64,000 nt of DNA from Clostridium sp. LS. Lineage in GTDB: Bacteria; Bacillota; Clostridia; Clostridiales; Clostridiaceae. Made by a program: the position numbers and the translations under genes. The notes under the pieces were generated by a model, which was given only the letters and a program-made list of their open reading frames with translations, did not search any database and was not told where the DNA came from. The DNA lies in NCBI RefSeq assembly GCF_002760435.1, contig NZ_AUUU01000067.1:1-64000 (forward strand), in the 5' to 3' direction. This document shows, piece by piece, positions 62,506-64,000 of the stretch; position 1 is the stretch's first letter; each line of letters starts with the position of its first letter.

Positions 62506-64000
62506 ATGAAAAAATGGTGGCATGATAAGGTTGCATATCAAATATATCCAAAAAGCTTTTGTGATGCTAATGGGGATGGCATTGGAGATTTAAGAGGTAT
62601 AATAAGTAAACTTGATTACCTTAAGAATTTAGGTGTAGATATAATTTGGATTTCGCCAATTTATTGTTCTCCAATGGCAGATCAGGGCTATGATATTTCT
62701 GATTATTATAATATTGATCCAAGGTTTGGAACAATGGAAGATATGGACGAATTACTTAGTGAAGCTAAAAAAAGAAATATGTATATATTAATGGATTTGG
62801 TGGTTAACCATTGTTCAGACAAACATGAATGGTTTAGAAAAGCATTAGAAGATCCAGATGGAGAATATGCAGATTATTTTTATATTCGTGAAGGAAAAGG
62901 GGACAAACCGCCTTGCAACTGGCGATCTTACTTTGGAGGAAGTGTATGGGAAAAGATACCTAACACTAATAAATATTATCTTCACTTTTTCGCAAAAGAA
63001 CAGCCTGATTTAAATTGGGAGAATCCAAAGTTAAAAAATGAAATATATAAAATGATTAATTGGTGGCTTGAAAAAGGACTCGCAGGATTTAGAATAGATG
63101 CAATTATTAATATAAAAAAGGATTTAAGATTTGAAGATTTTCCAGCTGATAGAGAAGATGGTCTTTGCAGCATAGGTAGAATGTTAGAGACTGTAGATGG
63201 CGTTGGAGATATGCTAAATGAATTAAAGGAAAAAACCTTCAAAATATATGATGCCTTCACAGTTGGAGAAGTATTTAATAGTAAAGAAGGTGAACTTGAT
63301 AAATTTATAGGGAAAGATGGTTATTTTTCTTCGATGTTTGATTTTGAACTTGAGCTTTTAGGTAAAAGTGAACTAGGTTGGTATGATAATAAGAGTTTTA
63401 CACCAAATGAAATAAGAGACAGTATTTATAAAAGTCAACTAGAAGCTATAAATGTAGGCTTTAAGGCTAATATCATTGAAAACCATGATGAACCGAGAGG
63501 TGTAAGCCGCTTTATTTTAGAGGAAGATTTAAATAATGAAAGTAAAAAAATGCTTGGAGCAATATCTCTTATGCTTAGAGGTATACCATTTATTTATCAA
63601 GGGCAAGAAATTGGAATGACAAATAATCATTTTAAATCTATAGAAGAATTCGATGATATTGCCACAATAGATCAATATAATGTGGCAATTGAACAAGGAT
63701 ACAGTGAAGAAGAAGCACTAAGGATTATAAATACATATAGCAGGGACAATTCAAGAACGCCATTTCATTGGGATGATAGTGAAAGTGCGGGCTTTACAGT
63801 CGGAAAACCTTGGCTCAAAGTTAATAATAAGTATAAAACAATTAATTTAAAATCGCAAATTGGAGACGAAGATTCATTATTTAATTTTTACAGAAGCCTT
63901 ATAGCGTTAAGAAAATCAGAAGAATTTAAAGAGGCTATTGTATATGGTGAGTTTATACCTATATTACAGAATTACGATAATTTAATTGCTTTTTATAGAG
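62506..64000 (+). CDS. Second GH13 alpha-glucosidase, truncated by the window end
   Basis: 498 codons are visible from ATG 62506 (AAGGAGG upstream) and the frame stays open to the window edge; about 50 more are expected. Region I DLVVNHCS, region II GFRIDAIIN (nucleophile Asp198, then Ala199), acid/base Glu255 in VGEVF and NHDEPR. Ala after the nucleophile predicts alpha-1,4 preference, in contrast to the Val of the first enzyme, so the two may divide the linkages of the imported oligosaccharide. A sucrose-type or trehalose-6-phosphate activity cannot be excluded. Confidence 0.9.
   Translation, partial: MKKWWHDKVAYQIYPKSFCDANGDGIGDLRGIISKLDYLKNLGVDIIWISPIYCSPMADQGYDISDYYNIDPRFGTMEDMDELLSEAKKRNMYILMDLVVNHCSDKHEWFRKALEDPDGEYADYFYIREGKGDKPPCNWRSYFGGSVWEKIPNTNKYYLHFFAKEQPDLNWENPKLKNEIYKMINWWLEKGLAGFRIDAIINIKKDLRFEDFPADREDGLCSIGRMLETVDGVGDMLNELKEKTFKIYDAFTVGEVFNSKEGELDKFIGKDGYFSSMFDFELELLGKSELGWYDNKSFTPNEIRDSIYKSQLEAINVGFKANIIENHDEPRGVSRFILEEDLNNESKKMLGAISLMLRGIPFIYQGQEIGMTNNHFKSIEEFDDIATIDQYNVAIEQGYSEEEALRIINTYSRDNSRTPFHWDDSESAGFTVGKPWLKVNNKYKTINLKSQIGDEDSLFNFYRSLIALRKSEEFKEAIVYGEFIPILQNYDNLIAFYR

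Overview
The window is AT-rich, with Shine-Dalgarno sites of the AGGAGG type, many GTG/TTG starts, cre-like sites, T-tract terminators and Clostridium-type families (RodA, UppP, CW-binding-repeat surface protein, c-di-GMP-II riboswitch). It reads as the chromosome of a low-GC saccharolytic Clostridium, most likely a solventogenic species near C. beijerinckii; the species is an inference. I saw no rRNA, tRNA or CRISPR array.

Layout. 0-4 kb: a cre-controlled alpha-glucoside PTS operon (EIICB, GH4 6-phospho-alpha-glucosidase, EIIA). 4-8 kb: a phage-replisome-organiser-like protein and a SWIM/SNF2 helicase. 8-13 kb: a redox and regulator patch (HxlR, Fe-S flavoprotein, aldo/keto reductase, MerR) lying among debris: a group II intron 3' end, an MFS remnant and an internally deleted IS3 element. 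13-17.6 kb: an operon resembling the Arn system (GT2, a 49-residue membrane protein, SMR-like flippase, GT39-like transferase) followed by its own two-component system, with a promoter carrying 11-bp direct repeats. 17.9-20 kb: RodA and UppP (cell wall).

20-37 kb is a c-di-GMP and signalling district. A c-di-GMP-II riboswitch precedes a chemoreceptor. A REC-SARP response regulator sits next to a 1932-residue protein (pseudokinase-like domain, AAA ATPase, helical repeats, GAF, LytS-type histidine kinase, GGDEF). Next come a 73-residue protein that repeats only the kinase H-box and a secreted surface protein with a probable seven-bladed propeller and cell-wall-binding repeats. The last two are preceded by nearly identical promoters with tandem 11-bp direct repeats spaced as at SARP-activated promoters; this is my best candidate for an undescribed system. 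A Cache-PAS-GGDEF-EAL protein and an orphan sugar-binding protein without an obvious signal peptide follow.

38-46.7 kb: an RND efflux pair (minus strand), divergent from a heterodimeric ABC exporter. 46.7-50.6 kb: a creatininase-family amidohydrolase and a GH115 alpha-glucuronidase (xylan side chains). 50.9-53.9 kb: small single genes mixed with decayed ones (HAD fragment, ornithine carbamoyltransferase remnant). 54-64 kb: a LacI regulator divergent from an oligosaccharide operon (binding protein, two permeases, GH13 glucosidase with the D199-V200 isomaltase signature, a chemoreceptor, and a second GH13 enzyme cut by the window edge). The operon apparently couples uptake, intracellular hydrolysis and chemotaxis to alpha-glucosides, with a perfect 14-bp LacI-type palindrome in its promoter region.
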